64,000 nucleotides of DNA from Gammaproteobacteria bacterium (GTDB lineage: Bacteria > Pseudomonadota > Gammaproteobacteria > Steroidobacterales > Steroidobacteraceae), in the NCBI GenBank assembly GCA_017577615.1, contig PKRE01000005.1, positions 62,001 through 126,000 of the forward strand, in the 5' to 3' direction. The notes under the pieces are model-generated. The model searched no databases. It was not told the DNA's origin and saw only the letters and a list, made by a program, of their open reading frames with translations. The position numbers and the translations under genes are program-made. Within the stretch, counting starts at the first letter, position 1; every line of letters starts with the position of its first letter. Below are positions 55,498-64,000 of the stretch, piece by piece.

Positions 55498-56328
55498 GTG
55501 CAACGACTGGATCGTTCAGTGCTGTCCGTCCTCGTACTCGCAGCTTATTTCGCCAGCGCGCTGTGGCTCGTTTCGAGCGTTCACCGCGCACAGGACCATG
55601 CCGCACGCGGACGCCGCATCGCGGGCGTCGCGCTTGGCACGCTCGCCGCTGTGGCACATGCAACGCTGTTGTGGCACGGCCTCTCGAGCAAGCCATCCTG
55701 GTCGTTGACCGTCGCCGAAGCAGCGTCGCTCATCGGCTGGCCGATCGGCGCCATGGCCATCGTGCTGTCGTGGCTGCGTCCCCGGTTTGCGGCCATCGGC
55801 TCGGCGCTGATGGTGCTCGCCGGAATAGTGGCGGTTGGCGCCGCACCAGGTGCGCCGGGCTATGACCTGCAACAGCAGAATTGGGAAATTGCAGCGCATA
55901 TCGCGCTTTCCGTGCTCGCGTACGCGCTGCTCACGATCGCTGTGGTGCTCGCGATCGCGCTTGGGTTGCTGGACCGACGACTGCGCACGCGCAGGCCGCT
56001 CGGCTGGATGCAAGCGCTGCCGTCCGTGGAAGCGCTCGAGGCCGGAATCTTTCAGGCGTTGGTGGCAGGCTTCGCCACGCTCACGCTGGCTCTCTTTAGC
56101 GGTTTCATCTTCGTCGAGGACCTGTTCGCGCAGCATCTGATCCACAAGACCGTGCTGTCGTGTCTTGCGTGGGTCGTGTTCGCAGTTCTGCTGTTCGGCC
56201 GCTGGCGCTTCGGGTGGCGAGGACGCACGGCTGCCTCGTGGACCGTCGGCGGTTTCGCATTGCTTGCTCTCGCCTACTTCGGGTCGAAAATCGTGCTCGA
56301 GGCAATCCTAGGCAGGCACTGGGGCTAA
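55498..56328 (+). CDS. CcsA/YpjD-like cytochrome c assembly family membrane protein
   Basis: The 276 residues (GTG start) have seven to eight hydrophobic segments and the family pattern of inner-membrane protein YpjD: VAHATLLWHGL, NWEIAAHIALSVLAYALLT and the C-terminal KTVLSCLAWVVFAVLLFGRW and RTAASWTVGGFALLALAYFGSK. The conserved histidines could bind haem, as in CcsA and CcmC proteins. Function is not established for YpjD. It sits between ffh and a YfjD homologue, the same neighbourhood as in E. coli. Confidence 0.85.
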   Translation: MQRLDRSVLSVLVLAAYFASALWLVSSVHRAQDHAARGRRIAGVALGTLAAVAHATLLWHGLSSKPSWSLTVAEAASLIGWPIGAMAIVLSWLRPRFAAIGSALMVLAGIVAVGAAPGAPGYDLQQQNWEIAAHIALSVLAYALLTIAVVLAIALGLLDRRLRTRRPLGWMQALPSVEALEAGIFQALVAGFATLTLALFSGFIFVEDLFAQHLIHKTVLSCLAWVVFAVLLFGRWRFGWRGRTAASWTVGGFALLALAYFGSKIVLEAILGRHWG

Positions 56329-56340
56329 AAAGCGATCGCC

Positions 56341-57222
56341 GTGCCTGACCCGATATTCCTTGTGATCGCTCTGTTGCTCGTCTGCGCCGTCGCTGTCGGC
56401 GCATTCTTCGCCGGCATGCGTTACGCACGCGAAGGCAAGACGCTGCGGTGGAACCTGGTGCAGAAGCGCGAGCTCGCAGAACATCGAGCGCGGCTCGTGC
56501 AGAGCATCGCTGAGCTCGAGAAGACGACCGTCGATGACATCATGATCCCGCGGAACGAGATCGCGTGGATCGATCTCAATGACGACTGGGATGCCATTCT
56601 CGAGATTTTGCGCACGACGCCGCACACGCGCTTGCCCGTATGCGAGGACACGCTCGACAACATCGTCGGCGTGCTGCACATGAAAAAGGTCGCGCATGCC
56701 TTGGCGCGGGGCGAGCTGACACGCGAGCTCTTACGTGAGATCGCACAGGAGCGCGAAGGGTACTTCGTCCCGGAAGGCACCACCCTCAACGTGCAGCTGC
56801 TCAATTTCCAACGTGACCGCCGTCGCGTCGCGCTGGTTGTCGATGAGTACGGCGACATCCGCGGGCTGGTGACGCTCGAGGACATCCTCGAAGAGATCGT
56901 CGGCGAGTTCACGACCGATCCCGCGACGCTGAGCAAGGACATTCACAAGGAAGCGGATGGAAGTTTCGTCGTGACGGGTGCAACCACGATCAGAATCTTG
57001 AACCGCACCTTGGGTCTTGCGCTTCCGACCGATGGGCCGCGCACGCTCAACGGGCTCATTCTCGAATATCTGGAAACGATCCCAGTGCCCGGCACGAGCC
57101 TGAAGATCGGCGATGTGGCGATCGAGATTCTGCAAACCGCCGAAAACTCCGTGAAAACGGTGCGTCTGCGCCCGTTGCAGCGGGCCACTTCTCACGAGGT
57201 ACGCTCAAAAGGCGTGGCGTAG
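56341..57222 (+). CDS. YfjD/CorE-like CBS protein lacking most of the DUF21 membrane domain
   Basis: The 293 residues contain one N-terminal membrane segment (about 5-25), a short basic link, a CBS pair (about 60-185: TVDDIMIPRNEIAWIDL, DTLDNIVGVLHMKK, ALVVDEYGDIRGLVTLEDIL) and a CorC/HlyC C-terminal domain (LGLALPTDGPRTLNGLI). Full-length YfjD homologues have about 420 residues with a DUF21 (CNNM) membrane domain, of which only the first helix seems to remain. The sequence otherwise matches YfjD rather than CorC. It starts 12 bases after the CcsA-like gene and its end overlaps that of radA on the other strand by 18 bases. A role in Mg/Co handling is family knowledge, not shown here. Confidence 0.85.
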   Translation: MPDPIFLVIALLLVCAVAVGAFFAGMRYAREGKTLRWNLVQKRELAEHRARLVQSIAELEKTTVDDIMIPRNEIAWIDLNDDWDAILEILRTTPHTRLPVCEDTLDNIVGVLHMKKVAHALARGELTRELLREIAQEREGYFVPEGTTLNVQLLNFQRDRRRVALVVDEYGDIRGLVTLEDILEEIVGEFTTDPATLSKDIHKEADGSFVVTGATTIRILNRTLGLALPTDGPRTLNGLILEYLETIPVPGTSLKIGDVAIEILQTAENSVKTVRLRPLQRATSHEVRSKGVA

Positions 57223-58557
57223 CGCATCGCGCAAACGCTCGACACCGATCACTTCCATGCCCTCGAGCGGGCGGCGCGGCACGTTGGCGGCAGGTACGAT
57301 CGCGCGCTGAAAGCCATGCTTGGCCGCTTCGCGCAAGCGCTCCTCGCCGTACGGAACCGGGCGGATTTCTCCTGCCAAACCGACCTCGCCGAAGCACACG
57401 ACACGTCCCGCCAGCGGCTCGTCTCGCGCGCTCGAGACCGTGGCCAGAATGGCCGGCAAGTCGGCAGCTGTCTCCGAGATCCGCACGCCGCCTACCACGT
57501 TGACGAACACGTCGCGACCGGCACTCGGCACCCCACCATGACGATGCAGCACCGCCAGCAGTAGCGACAGGCGATTGGCCTCGAACCCTACAGCCACGCG
57601 ACGCGGATTCATCCCCTGCGCATCGTCTGTCAACGCTTGCACCTCGATCAGCATCGGCCGACTCCCTTCGCGCGCGACCATAACGGCGCTGCCGGCGATC
57701 GGCTGGGCATGATTGGACAGAAAAATCGCCGAAGGATTCTTGACCTCTTTCAAGCCCTGCTCCGTCATGGCGAACACACCCACTTCATTGGCGGCCCCGA
57801 AGCGGTTCTTCACGGCACGAATCATTCGAAAGCGACTGCCTGCGTCGCTCTCGAAATAAAGCACTGTGTCCACCATGTGCTCGAGAATCCGCGGTCCGGC
57901 GATGAGGCCTTCCTTGGTGACATGCCCGATGATGAGCACCGACACACCCGACGCTTTCGCGAACCGCACGAGCGATGCCGCGGTCTCGCGAACCTGGCTC
58001 GCGGTGCCCGGCGAGGAATCCACGGTCGAAGCGAACATCGTTTGAATGGAATCGATCACCAGCACGCGAGCGCGTGCTCGCTCAGCGTGTTCGATGATCG
58101 TTTCAATGGACGTCTCGGCGAGCAGCTGCAGCGCCTCGCCCGCCACCCCCAAGCGCCGTGCACGCAGACTGACCTGCCGCAACGACTCTTCGCCGGATAC
58201 ATAGAGCGTAGTCACCGCTCGGCTGAGAGCCTCGCCAGCTTGCAACAGCAATGTCGACTTGCCGATGCCGGGATCGCCACCGAGCAAGGTCACTGAGCCC
58301 AGCACCAATCCACCGCCCAGCACGCGGTCAAGTTCGCCGAAGCCAGTCGGCAGACGGGGCTCATCGCTTTCTACGACTTCCGACAATCGTCGGGGCTGCG
58401 ATGCGCTGGCCGTCCACGACTTGCGTTCCGCGCGTTCCTTCGAAAGCGTGACACGTTTCAATGAATCCCCTGCGCCGCATGCCGGACAAAGGCCTTGCCA
58501 TTGCAGGCTCTCGTTCCCGCATTCGTCGCAAACGAAGATGTGTCGTGACTTGGCCAT
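57205..58557 (-). CDS. radA: DNA repair protein RadA (Sms)
   Basis: RadA is a RecA-like helicase that helps branch migration in recombination. The 450 residues have the N-terminal zinc finger (FVCDECGNESLQWQGLCPACGA), Walker A GGDPGIGKSTLLLQ, the RadA-specific KNRFG motif in VKNRFGAANEVGVF, and a Lon-like C-terminal domain. It is divergent from the CHASE2 kinase across about 220 bases. In many Gammaproteobacteria radA lies near alr; here three signalling genes stand between. Confidence 0.97.
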   Translation of the reverse strand: MAKSRHIFVCDECGNESLQWQGLCPACGAGDSLKRVTLSKERAERKSWTASASQPRRLSEVVESDEPRLPTGFGELDRVLGGGLVLGSVTLLGGDPGIGKSTLLLQAGEALSRAVTTLYVSGEESLRQVSLRARRLGVAGEALQLLAETSIETIIEHAERARARVLVIDSIQTMFASTVDSSPGTASQVRETAASLVRFAKASGVSVLIIGHVTKEGLIAGPRILEHMVDTVLYFESDAGSRFRMIRAVKNRFGAANEVGVFAMTEQGLKEVKNPSAIFLSNHAQPIAGSAVMVAREGSRPMLIEVQALTDDAQGMNPRRVAVGFEANRLSLLLAVLHRHGGVPSAGRDVFVNVVGGVRISETAADLPAILATVSSARDEPLAGRVVCFGEVGLAGEIRPVPYGEERLREAAKHGFQRAIVPAANVPRRPLEGMEVIGVERLRDALRHAF

Positions 58558-58744
58558 GGCGAGCGTACAGCGCAGCGAATCAATCCAGAATGCGTGCGGT
58601 GTCTCGATGCGTCAACCTGCCGCTCATCGACTGGGGCCACACGCATGTGATGCACGTTCGCTTTTATCGTCACGATCCCGTTGCGCGCACCATGCCGCTC
58701 CTGCTTGTGTGACGCCGCCGTCAATTCGCGTGTAGAGCATCGTC

Positions 58745-58750
58745 TATACT
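58745..58750 (+). promoter_or_regulatory. Candidate -10 box for the CHASE2-kinase operon
   Basis: TATACT followed by CGCGCGG lies 35 bases before the GTG of the kinase. No clear -35 is seen 17 bases upstream (CAATTC). The discriminator again is GC-rich. Confidence 0.4.
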
Positions 58751-58779
58751 CGCGCGGTTTCATCGACCGGTAGAGTCTT

Positions 58780-61380
58780 GTGGCTGCGAAGCTCGCGCGA
58801 TTTTCGTGGCTTCCAGGAGGGCTGGGAGCGGCACTCATCATCTTGGTGGGTCGCCTCCTTGCGCCCGAGCCCACCGATGCGCTGGAAGCGAGTCTGTATG
58901 ACCGCGTCGTGCGCGCTCGTGCGACGGCAGCCGCCAGCGAGATCGCGATCATCGCGATCGACAACGAGAGCATCGAGCGGTTGGGGCCATGGCCCTGGTC
59001 GGAACGCGTCCATGCCGACCTGGTCGAGCGCCTCACGCGTGCAGGTGCCCGCGTCGTTGGCTTCGTCGAGCCGATCGAGACACCGCACGGCCATGTCGAG
59101 ATCGAGCGCATCCGCGCCGCGCTCGCGCTGCTCGAGAGCTCAGATCTGCGCGATTCCCCCCAAGCCGCTCAGCTACGCTCGCTGCTCGGTGCCAGCGGCG
59201 GGCCCAGCACGACCTCGCGATTGCGCCAAGCGATCCAGGCACACGGCAACGTCGTGCTCCCCGTTGCCCTACAGCCAAGCACCGCTGCAACGGACAGTCC
59301 AGCTGAGCTGCTCGAGGTTGGCGCTGGACCAACCGTCCCACCTTGGCAGCGCCATACGACGAGCTATCGAATCATGCAGCAACCCTCGCCGGAGCTGCTG
59401 CATGCAGCGCGCGCGGTCGGTCATACATTCGTGCAGGCCGATCAAGATGGAACGGCGCGAACCGACCAGGCATTTGCGCGTGTCGGCTCACTGGCATTGC
59501 CCTCACTCGCCATGGCGGTCGCGGCCCGCGCTGCAGGTTTGGACGCCGCCACGTTATTGCTCGATGACGAACGACTCGTCGTGCTCGGCCGCCATGAGAT
59601 CAAGCTCGATGCGGAGCTGCGAGCGCATCCCGAATATCACCACACGAGCGGACCGAGAAGCTTTCCGCAGTATTCCTATTGGCGCGCGCTCGCGGGAGAG
59701 ATTGGCGCGACAGAGCTGGAGGGACGAATCGTCCTCATCGGCGTAACCGATGCCGACGTGCTGCCGATTCAGGCCGTCGCGACACCTGCGGGAGCTGAAG
59801 CTGCGCCAGTCAATCTCGTTGCAAGCGCAACATCGAGTTACTTGCAAGGACGACTCTACTCGATCGGCGGCGTGGCTGCGGCAGTGGAATGGCTCGGCAC
59901 CGCTGCCGCCATCCTCTTCGCCGCCTTCTTACTGCCCGTTTCCGGCGTCACGCTGGGCCTGCTCGCTACCATGCTCATCGTGACCGTTCTGATCGTCACC
60001 GAAGTCGGGCTGCTCAGCTCGATGCAGGCGTGGGCTCGCCTCATGCTGCCAACATTGGCCGCCGTCGGAGGTTTCGGCTTCTACGTCGTCAGCGAGCTCG
60101 TTCGCCGTGCGAACGCAAAGGGCGATCCGGCCGAGAGCTCTGCGGCAAGCTTGCGCAGTCTCGGCCAGACATTTCAGAGTCAAGGACAGTTGGATCTTGC
60201 CTTCGAGACATATCGTCGCTGTCCGCTCGACGCCGCGACCATGGAGCTGCTCTATTATCTGGGTCTCGATTTCGAGCGCCGACACCAAGCTCAGAAAGCG
60301 GCGGCCGTATACGCATACATCGCGACCCGAGATCCAAACTATCGCGACCTACGCGCGCGACGCGCGCGGCTGAACACCGAGCTGGCACAGCGCTCTGCAC
60401 CGATCACCAGGGCGCCGGCCACGCGCGCTCCGGCAACGCGTCCACCCCTGCGAGCCGCTGTGGAGGATCACGAGCCGACGTTCTCCGCCGTCTCTCTGCC
60501 CCCGGGTGCGCCGCGCAGACTGGGACGCTACGAGATTGAACGAGAGCTCGGCAAAGGGGCCATGGGAGTCGTCTATCTCGGCCGCGACCCGAAGATCAAT
60601 CGCGTCGTTGCGATCAAGGCAATTCCGCTCGCAGACGAGTTCGAGGACGAGGATCTGGAAGAAGCCCGAGCCCGCTTCTTCCGCGAGGCCGAGATGGCAG
60701 GCCGCCTGAACCACCCTGCGATCGTGACGATCTACGACGCAGGGGAGGATCAGGGCCTGGCCTACATCGCAATGGAGTATCTACGTGGGCAGCATCTTAG
60801 TCATTTCGCGGACCCTGCACGGCTATTACCGCCAATAACCGTGATGTTGCTCGTCGCTCGCGTCGCGGATGCCCTTCACTATGCGCACCGCCAAAACGTG
60901 GTTCATCGCGACATCAAACCGGCTAATATAATGTTCAACCCCGACACGGATGAGTTAAAAATAACGGACTTCGGGATCGCGCGCCTGACCGACGTCAGTC
61001 GGACCAAGACCGGGATCGTGCTGGGCACGCCGTCATTCATGTCGCCGGAACAACTCGAAGGACGTCCGATCGACGGTCGCTCGGATCAGTTCGCGCTCGG
61101 GGTGAGTTTGTATCAACTGCTGTGCGGCCAGCTGCCCTTCCGTGCCGAGTCGATGCCACGGCTAATGCAAAAGATCGCGACAGAGCCGCATGCCCCCATA
61201 CGGCTCATACGTCCGGAGCTGCCTGCGTGCATCGATGTTATCTTGAACCGCGCGTTGGCTAAGAATGCCGACGATCGCTACGCCACGTGCGGAGAGTTGG
61301 GCTTGGCTCTGCGCGAGTGCGCCGGAAGCTACGAGACGCAGCGAGCCACGGAAAGCCACCATGAATGGCTCTTGCCATGA
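58780..61380 (+). CDS. CHASE2-domain transmembrane Ser/Thr protein kinase
   Basis: The 866 residues (GTG start) read: one N-terminal membrane segment (about 12-27), an extracytoplasmic CHASE2 domain (about 30-350, with IAIIAIDNESIERLG and WPWSERVHADLVERL), three hydrophobic segments (about 365-445), a helical TPR-like stretch (LGQTFQSQGQLDLAFETYRRC, about 460-530) and a C-terminal Hanks kinase (about 582-840). Kinase residues are intact: glycine loop LGKGAMGVVY, Lys613 in VAIK, Asp711 in HRDIKPAN and DFG at 730-732. A Pro/Ala/Thr-rich link precedes the kinase. The layout implies that a periplasmic signal controls the kinase. The PP2C and FHA genes follow in the same direction, so they are probable partners. 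Confidence 0.9.
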   Translation: MAAKLARFSWLPGGLGAALIILVGRLLAPEPTDALEASLYDRVVRARATAAASEIAIIAIDNESIERLGPWPWSERVHADLVERLTRAGARVVGFVEPIETPHGHVEIERIRAALALLESSDLRDSPQAAQLRSLLGASGGPSTTSRLRQAIQAHGNVVLPVALQPSTAATDSPAELLEVGAGPTVPPWQRHTTSYRIMQQPSPELLHAARAVGHTFVQADQDGTARTDQAFARVGSLALPSLAMAVAARAAGLDAATLLLDDERLVVLGRHEIKLDAELRAHPEYHHTSGPRSFPQYSYWRALAGEIGATELEGRIVLIGVTDADVLPIQAVATPAGAEAAPVNLVASATSSYLQGRLYSIGGVAAAVEWLGTAAAILFAAFLLPVSGVTLGLLATMLIVTVLIVTEVGLLSSMQAWARLMLPTLAAVGGFGFYVVSELVRRANAKGDPAESSAASLRSLGQTFQSQGQLDLAFETYRRCPLDAATMELLYYLGLDFERRHQAQKAAAVYAYIATRDPNYRDLRARRARLNTELAQRSAPITRAPATRAPATRPPLRAAVEDHEPTFSAVSLPPGAPRRLGRYEIERELGKGAMGVVYLGRDPKINRVVAIKAIPLADEFEDEDLEEARARFFREAEMAGRLNHPAIVTIYDAGEDQGLAYIAMEYLRGQHLSHFADPARLLPPITVMLLVARVADALHYAHRQNVVHRDIKPANIMFNPDTDELKITDFGIARLTDVSRTKTGIVLGTPSFMSPEQLEGRPIDGRSDQFALGVSLYQLLCGQLPFRAESMPRLMQKIATEPHAPIRLIRPELPACIDVILNRALAKNADDRYATCGELGLALRECAGSYETQRATESHHEWLLP

Positions 61381-61407
61381 TCGCAATGACTACGGCGGGA
61401 GGCTGAC

Positions 61408-62241
61408 ATGGCTTATCCGATGATGCGAGGAAAAATCCGCTCAGTCGGCTTGAGCGACGTCGGCCGCGTGCGCGAGCACAACGAAGATACGATCGGCGTC
61501 GACGCCGACATCGGGCTATTCGTCCTCGCCGATGGCATGGGCGGCTACAACGCGGGCGAGGTGGCGAGCGGCATCGCAGTCAAGACGGTGATGAGCCTGG
61601 TCAAGGAGGCTGTGGAGCATCAGGACATGAGCTCCGCAGATCCTGAAACTGGCCTCTCCCGCCCGGCGATCGTGCTGCGGGACGCGATCGCCCGGGCGAA
61701 CAAGATCATCTACCAGACAGCCAAGTCGCAACCTCATTGCGAAGGCATGGGGACGACCATCGTGGCCTGCCTGTTTTACGACAACCGCGTGGCCATCGCT
61801 CATGTCGGCGACTCTCGCGCCTACCGATTGCGGGCAAACCGCTTCGAGCAGCTGACCATGGATCACTCGCTCCTCCAGGAGCTGGTCGATCGCGGTTTCT
61901 ACTCCCAGGCCGAAGCCCAGCGAGCCACGAACAAGAACTACGTCACACGTGCCCTCGGAGTGGAACCCACGGTCGAAGTCGAGGTGCACGAAGTGCCGGT
62001 GCTCAAAGGGGACTTTTACGTCCTGTGCTCCGACGGCCTATCGGACATGGTCGAGGACGAGGACATTCACTTAACCATGAGCACCTTTAGTGCTAGCCTT
62101 GAAACAGTTGCTAAGCAATTGATTCAGCTATCGAACGACAACGGCGGCCGCGACAACGTCTCGATAGTTCTTGCGCAAGTTGTCGACTCGTTCGCAGCGA
62201 AGACGAGCTTTGTTGACAGAATCTTGCGCTGGTTCAGCTAG
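61408..62241 (+). CDS. PP2C-family Ser/Thr protein phosphatase
   Basis: The 277 residues have the full set of bacterial PP2C motifs: SDVGRVREHNEDTIGVD, LFVLADGMGGYNAGEVAS, MGTTIVACLF, IAHVGDSRAYRLR, DHSLLQELVDRG, CSDGLSDMVEDED and NGGRDNVSIVL. All metal-binding Asp residues seem to be present. A hydrophobic C-terminal tail (FVDRILRWFS) is short. GGGAGG lies before the ATG, 27 bases after the kinase stop. It should reverse phosphorylation by the upstream kinase; that pairing is inference from position. Confidence 0.93.
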   Translation: MAYPMMRGKIRSVGLSDVGRVREHNEDTIGVDADIGLFVLADGMGGYNAGEVASGIAVKTVMSLVKEAVEHQDMSSADPETGLSRPAIVLRDAIARANKIIYQTAKSQPHCEGMGTTIVACLFYDNRVAIAHVGDSRAYRLRANRFEQLTMDHSLLQELVDRGFYSQAEAQRATNKNYVTRALGVEPTVEVEVHEVPVLKGDFYVLCSDGLSDMVEDEDIHLTMSTFSASLETVAKQLIQLSNDNGGRDNVSIVLAQVVDSFAAKTSFVDRILRWFS

Positions 62242-62272
62242 AAGAGCGCAAGCGGGCACGAGGCATTTGCAC

Positions 62273-63016
62273 ATGGCACGATTGATCCTAAGCCTGGACG
62301 GTCAAGTGCTGGCCGAATACAACATGAACAAGGAGCGTTACACGATCGGCCGCCTCCCCGACAACGACATTCGTATCGACAACCCTGCCGTCAGCGGTCA
62401 TCACTCGCTGATCATCAACATTCTCAACGATTCGTTCCTCGAAGATCTGAACAGCACGAACGGCACGTACGTCAACGGCAAGCTGATCAAGAAGCACGCG
62501 CTGCAGCACGGCGACGTCGTGACCATCGGTCACCACCAGCTGCGCTACATCGATACGCAAGGCGCAGAAGAGGAAGAGGACGAGTTCGAGAAAACGATGG
62601 TGATCACCCCCGGCTCTGCGGTGGCGGCCGTCGCGGCGAAGAAGGCCTCGTCGATCGCGCCTGCTCCCAAGACCCCACTGACGACCGGCGCGATGGCCGC
62701 GCGACGCCCGCAGCTGGTTGCACCCGGAGACCAGCCGGCGGCGCTACCACAGGCCAAGCTCCAAGTGCTCAGCGGCGCCTTCGCTGGCCGCGAGCTCGAG
62801 CTCAACAAGGCGCTCACGACGCTGGGACGACCCGGCGTGCAAGTCGCCGCCATTACGCGCCGTGCTGACGGCTTCTTCATCGTGCACGTCGACAGCGGCA
62901 AGCCCGGCGACTATCCGCTCGTCAATGGCACTCCTATCGGCGAGCAGGCCCGTAAGCTGCGGGATAACGATGTGATTCTCCTTGCGGGCGTGAAGATGGG
63001 ATTTTTCGAGAGCTAA
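62273..63016 (+). CDS. FHA-domain protein, tandem FHA type
   Basis: The 247 residues (ATG at 62273) contain a canonical FHA domain (about 5-90: RYTIGRLPDNDIRIDNPAVSG, with SGHHSLI and NSTNGTYVNG for phosphothreonine binding), a linker with EKTMVITPG, and a second, degenerate FHA-like fold (about 160-247: LQVLSGAFAGRELELNK, TLGRPGVQVAAITRR, LVNGTPIG). The Thr in EKTMV stands in an acidic context and may be a phospho-acceptor. It ends the three-gene kinase-phosphatase-FHA cassette, 31 bases after the phosphatase. Confidence 0.88.
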   Translation: MARLILSLDGQVLAEYNMNKERYTIGRLPDNDIRIDNPAVSGHHSLIINILNDSFLEDLNSTNGTYVNGKLIKKHALQHGDVVTIGHHQLRYIDTQGAEEEEDEFEKTMVITPGSAVAAVAAKKASSIAPAPKTPLTTGAMAARRPQLVAPGDQPAALPQAKLQVLSGAFAGRELELNKALTTLGRPGVQVAAITRRADGFFIVHVDSGKPGDYPLVNGTPIGEQARKLRDNDVILLAGVKMGFFES

Positions 63017-63054
63017 CGGAGCCGGAGCTGACCGACTGACACGCTTCTCGAACG

Positions 63055-64000
63055 TCAACCGTCTACTCTTGCGACGGTTACCCGTTCGTTCACCCGGCAG
63101 ACGAGCTCGTAAGCGATCGTGTCGGCGAACGGAGCGACACGTTCCACTGGCAACCCTCTGCCCCATAAGGTCACTTGACTGCCGACCCGCGCACCATGCA
63201 CGTGCGTGACGTCTACGGCGATCGTATCCATCGACACTCGACCGACGATACGCGCTGGCTGTCCATCGACGAGCACCGGCGCGCCGCTCCTCATGCCGCG
63301 CGGATAGCCGTCTCCATAGCCGATCGCTGCAATGCCGATTCGCGAATCCTGCTCGGCACGCCAGATCCCGCCATATCCAACCGTTTCCCCTGCCTTGACG
63401 TAGCGAACCGCGATGAGGGGCGCCGTCAACGTCATGACGGGCCGCAAGCCCAAATCCCGTGCTGAGTCTTCCCCCATGGGCGAGATGCCATAGAGCATGA
63501 GGCCGGGGCGAACCCAATCGAGACGCGTTTCCGGATAACGAATGAGGCCGGCGGAGTTGGCGATACTTCGCTCGAATGCAAGTCCCGCGGTCAGGCGTTG
63601 GAACGTCTCGATCTGGCGCACGGAGCTGGTGCGATCTGCCTCCTCCGCCGCGGCCAAATGCGTCATCAGGCGGAGGCTGCGCACAGTGCTGCACCGGGCG
63701 ATGCGCTCGAGCGCGGCACCGAGCTCCTCGCTGCGAAACCCGAGACGGTTCATGCCGGTGTCGACTTTGAGCCAAACCTCGCAAGCTCTCTGTCCCCGCT
63801 CGAGCAACGTCACCTGCTCAAAGGAGTGGACGACCAGATCGAGGTTGTGCTCGGCTGCTGCACGCAGCTGCTCGGCGTCGGTCACGCCCTCGAGCAAGAC
63901 GATGCGATGCCGAATACCGCAACCACGCAGCGCCAACGCCTCGCTCAGGCGAGCGACACCGTAGCCATCAGCATCAGCCAACGTCCGCGCGGTGCTCACG
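63055..64000 (-). CDS. alr: Alanine racemase, C-terminal part (5' end outside window)
   Basis: Alr makes D-alanine for peptidoglycan with PLP. About 315 residues are seen, beginning after the PLP lysine: TARTLADADGYGVARLSEA, DLVVHSFEQV, WLKVDTGMNRLGF, and the PLP-binding NSAGLIRYPETRLDWVRPGLMLYG split over about residues 145-175 of the visible part. The catalytic tyrosine is in AGETVGYGGIW and the C-terminal beta-domain follows (GYGDGYPRGM, IVGRVSMDTIAVDVT). The frame is open to the right edge, so roughly the first 45-50 residues are missing. It converges on the FHA gene. Confidence 0.95.
   Translation of the reverse strand, partial: VSTARTLADADGYGVARLSEALALRGCGIRHRIVLLEGVTDAEQLRAAAEHNLDLVVHSFEQVTLLERGQRACEVWLKVDTGMNRLGFRSEELGAALERIARCSTVRSLRLMTHLAAAEEADRTSSVRQIETFQRLTAGLAFERSIANSAGLIRYPETRLDWVRPGLMLYGISPMGEDSARDLGLRPVMTLTAPLIAVRYVKAGETVGYGGIWRAEQDSRIGIAAIGYGDGYPRGMRSGAPVLVDGQPARIVGRVSMDTIAVDVTHVHGARVGSQVTLWGRGLPVERVAPFADTIAYELVCRVNERVTVARVDG

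Overview
The window is about 64 kb of GC-rich, densely packed bacterial chromosome. It has no insertion sequence, phage, CRISPR array or integration site that I can see. The gene set points to a gammaproteobacterium: a single-chain 1,301-residue PurL, EttA, HslR, a DUF1820 protein, a complete Mla lipid-transport set, BepA-like and MltF-like envelope enzymes, and a SUF cluster led by an Rrf2 regulator. The content looks closest to the Xanthomonadales/Nevskiales/Steroidobacterales side of the class, but that placement is inference from family content and not a phylogeny.

Layout. (1) 1-3.1 kb: the 3' end of dxs and folE2 on plus, facing the end of a long minus-strand operon. (2) 10.6 back to 1.8 kb, minus strand: glyA, nrdR, ribD, riboflavin synthase, a RibBX-type ribB, ribH, nusB, thiL, pgpA and finally a Ser/Thr kinase fused to a cyclic-nucleotide-binding domain. 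(3) 10.7-14.7 kb: a histone-deacetylase-like hydrolase, ettA, a 450-bp gap holding a perfect 32-bp palindrome, and an unknown two-TM protein. (4) 14.8-22.6 kb: purL, a DUF1820 gene, a TagH-like FHA protein, an MltF-like transglycosylase that seems to use a CTG start, and tRNA-Ser(CGA) with its own promoter and terminator. (5) 22.7-29.3 kb: a BepA-like protease and mlaA on plus, converging on mlaFEDCB and class I aldolase on minus. (6) 29.6-36.8 kb: a SUF operon (regulator, sufB, sufC, sufD, sufS, sufU, sufT, Rieske protein) followed by sixA. (7) 36.9-44.6 kb: putA, a DUF481 protein, a CnoX-like thioredoxin, a MOSC protein, a 51-residue acidic ORF, an XdhC-like protein and hslR. (8) 44.8-48.6 kb: a damaged glpD that now reads in frame into kbl, followed by tdh. 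(9) 48.6-58.6 kb: sppA, a sorbosone-dehydrogenase-like protein, rplS-trmD-rimM-rpsP, ffh, a CcsA-like protein, a shortened YfjD/CorE homologue and radA. (10) 58.8-63.0 kb: a CHASE2 Ser/Thr kinase, a PP2C phosphatase and a tandem-FHA protein, then partial alr at the right edge.

How the genes work together. The core is housekeeping: riboflavin and thiamine cofactors, Fe-S assembly, outer-membrane lipid asymmetry and assembly, threonine and proline breakdown, and translation. Over it lies an unusually rich Ser/Thr-phosphorylation layer: two kinases, one PP2C phosphatase and two FHA readers at three separate places.

The most notable observations are the doubly damaged glpD merged with kbl, the CHASE2-kinase/PP2C/FHA cassette between radA and alr, the kinase-cNMP fusion at the end of the riboflavin operon, the CTG-initiated mltF, the RibBX enzyme without GTP cyclohydrolase II residues, and the YfjD homologue without its DUF21 membrane domain.
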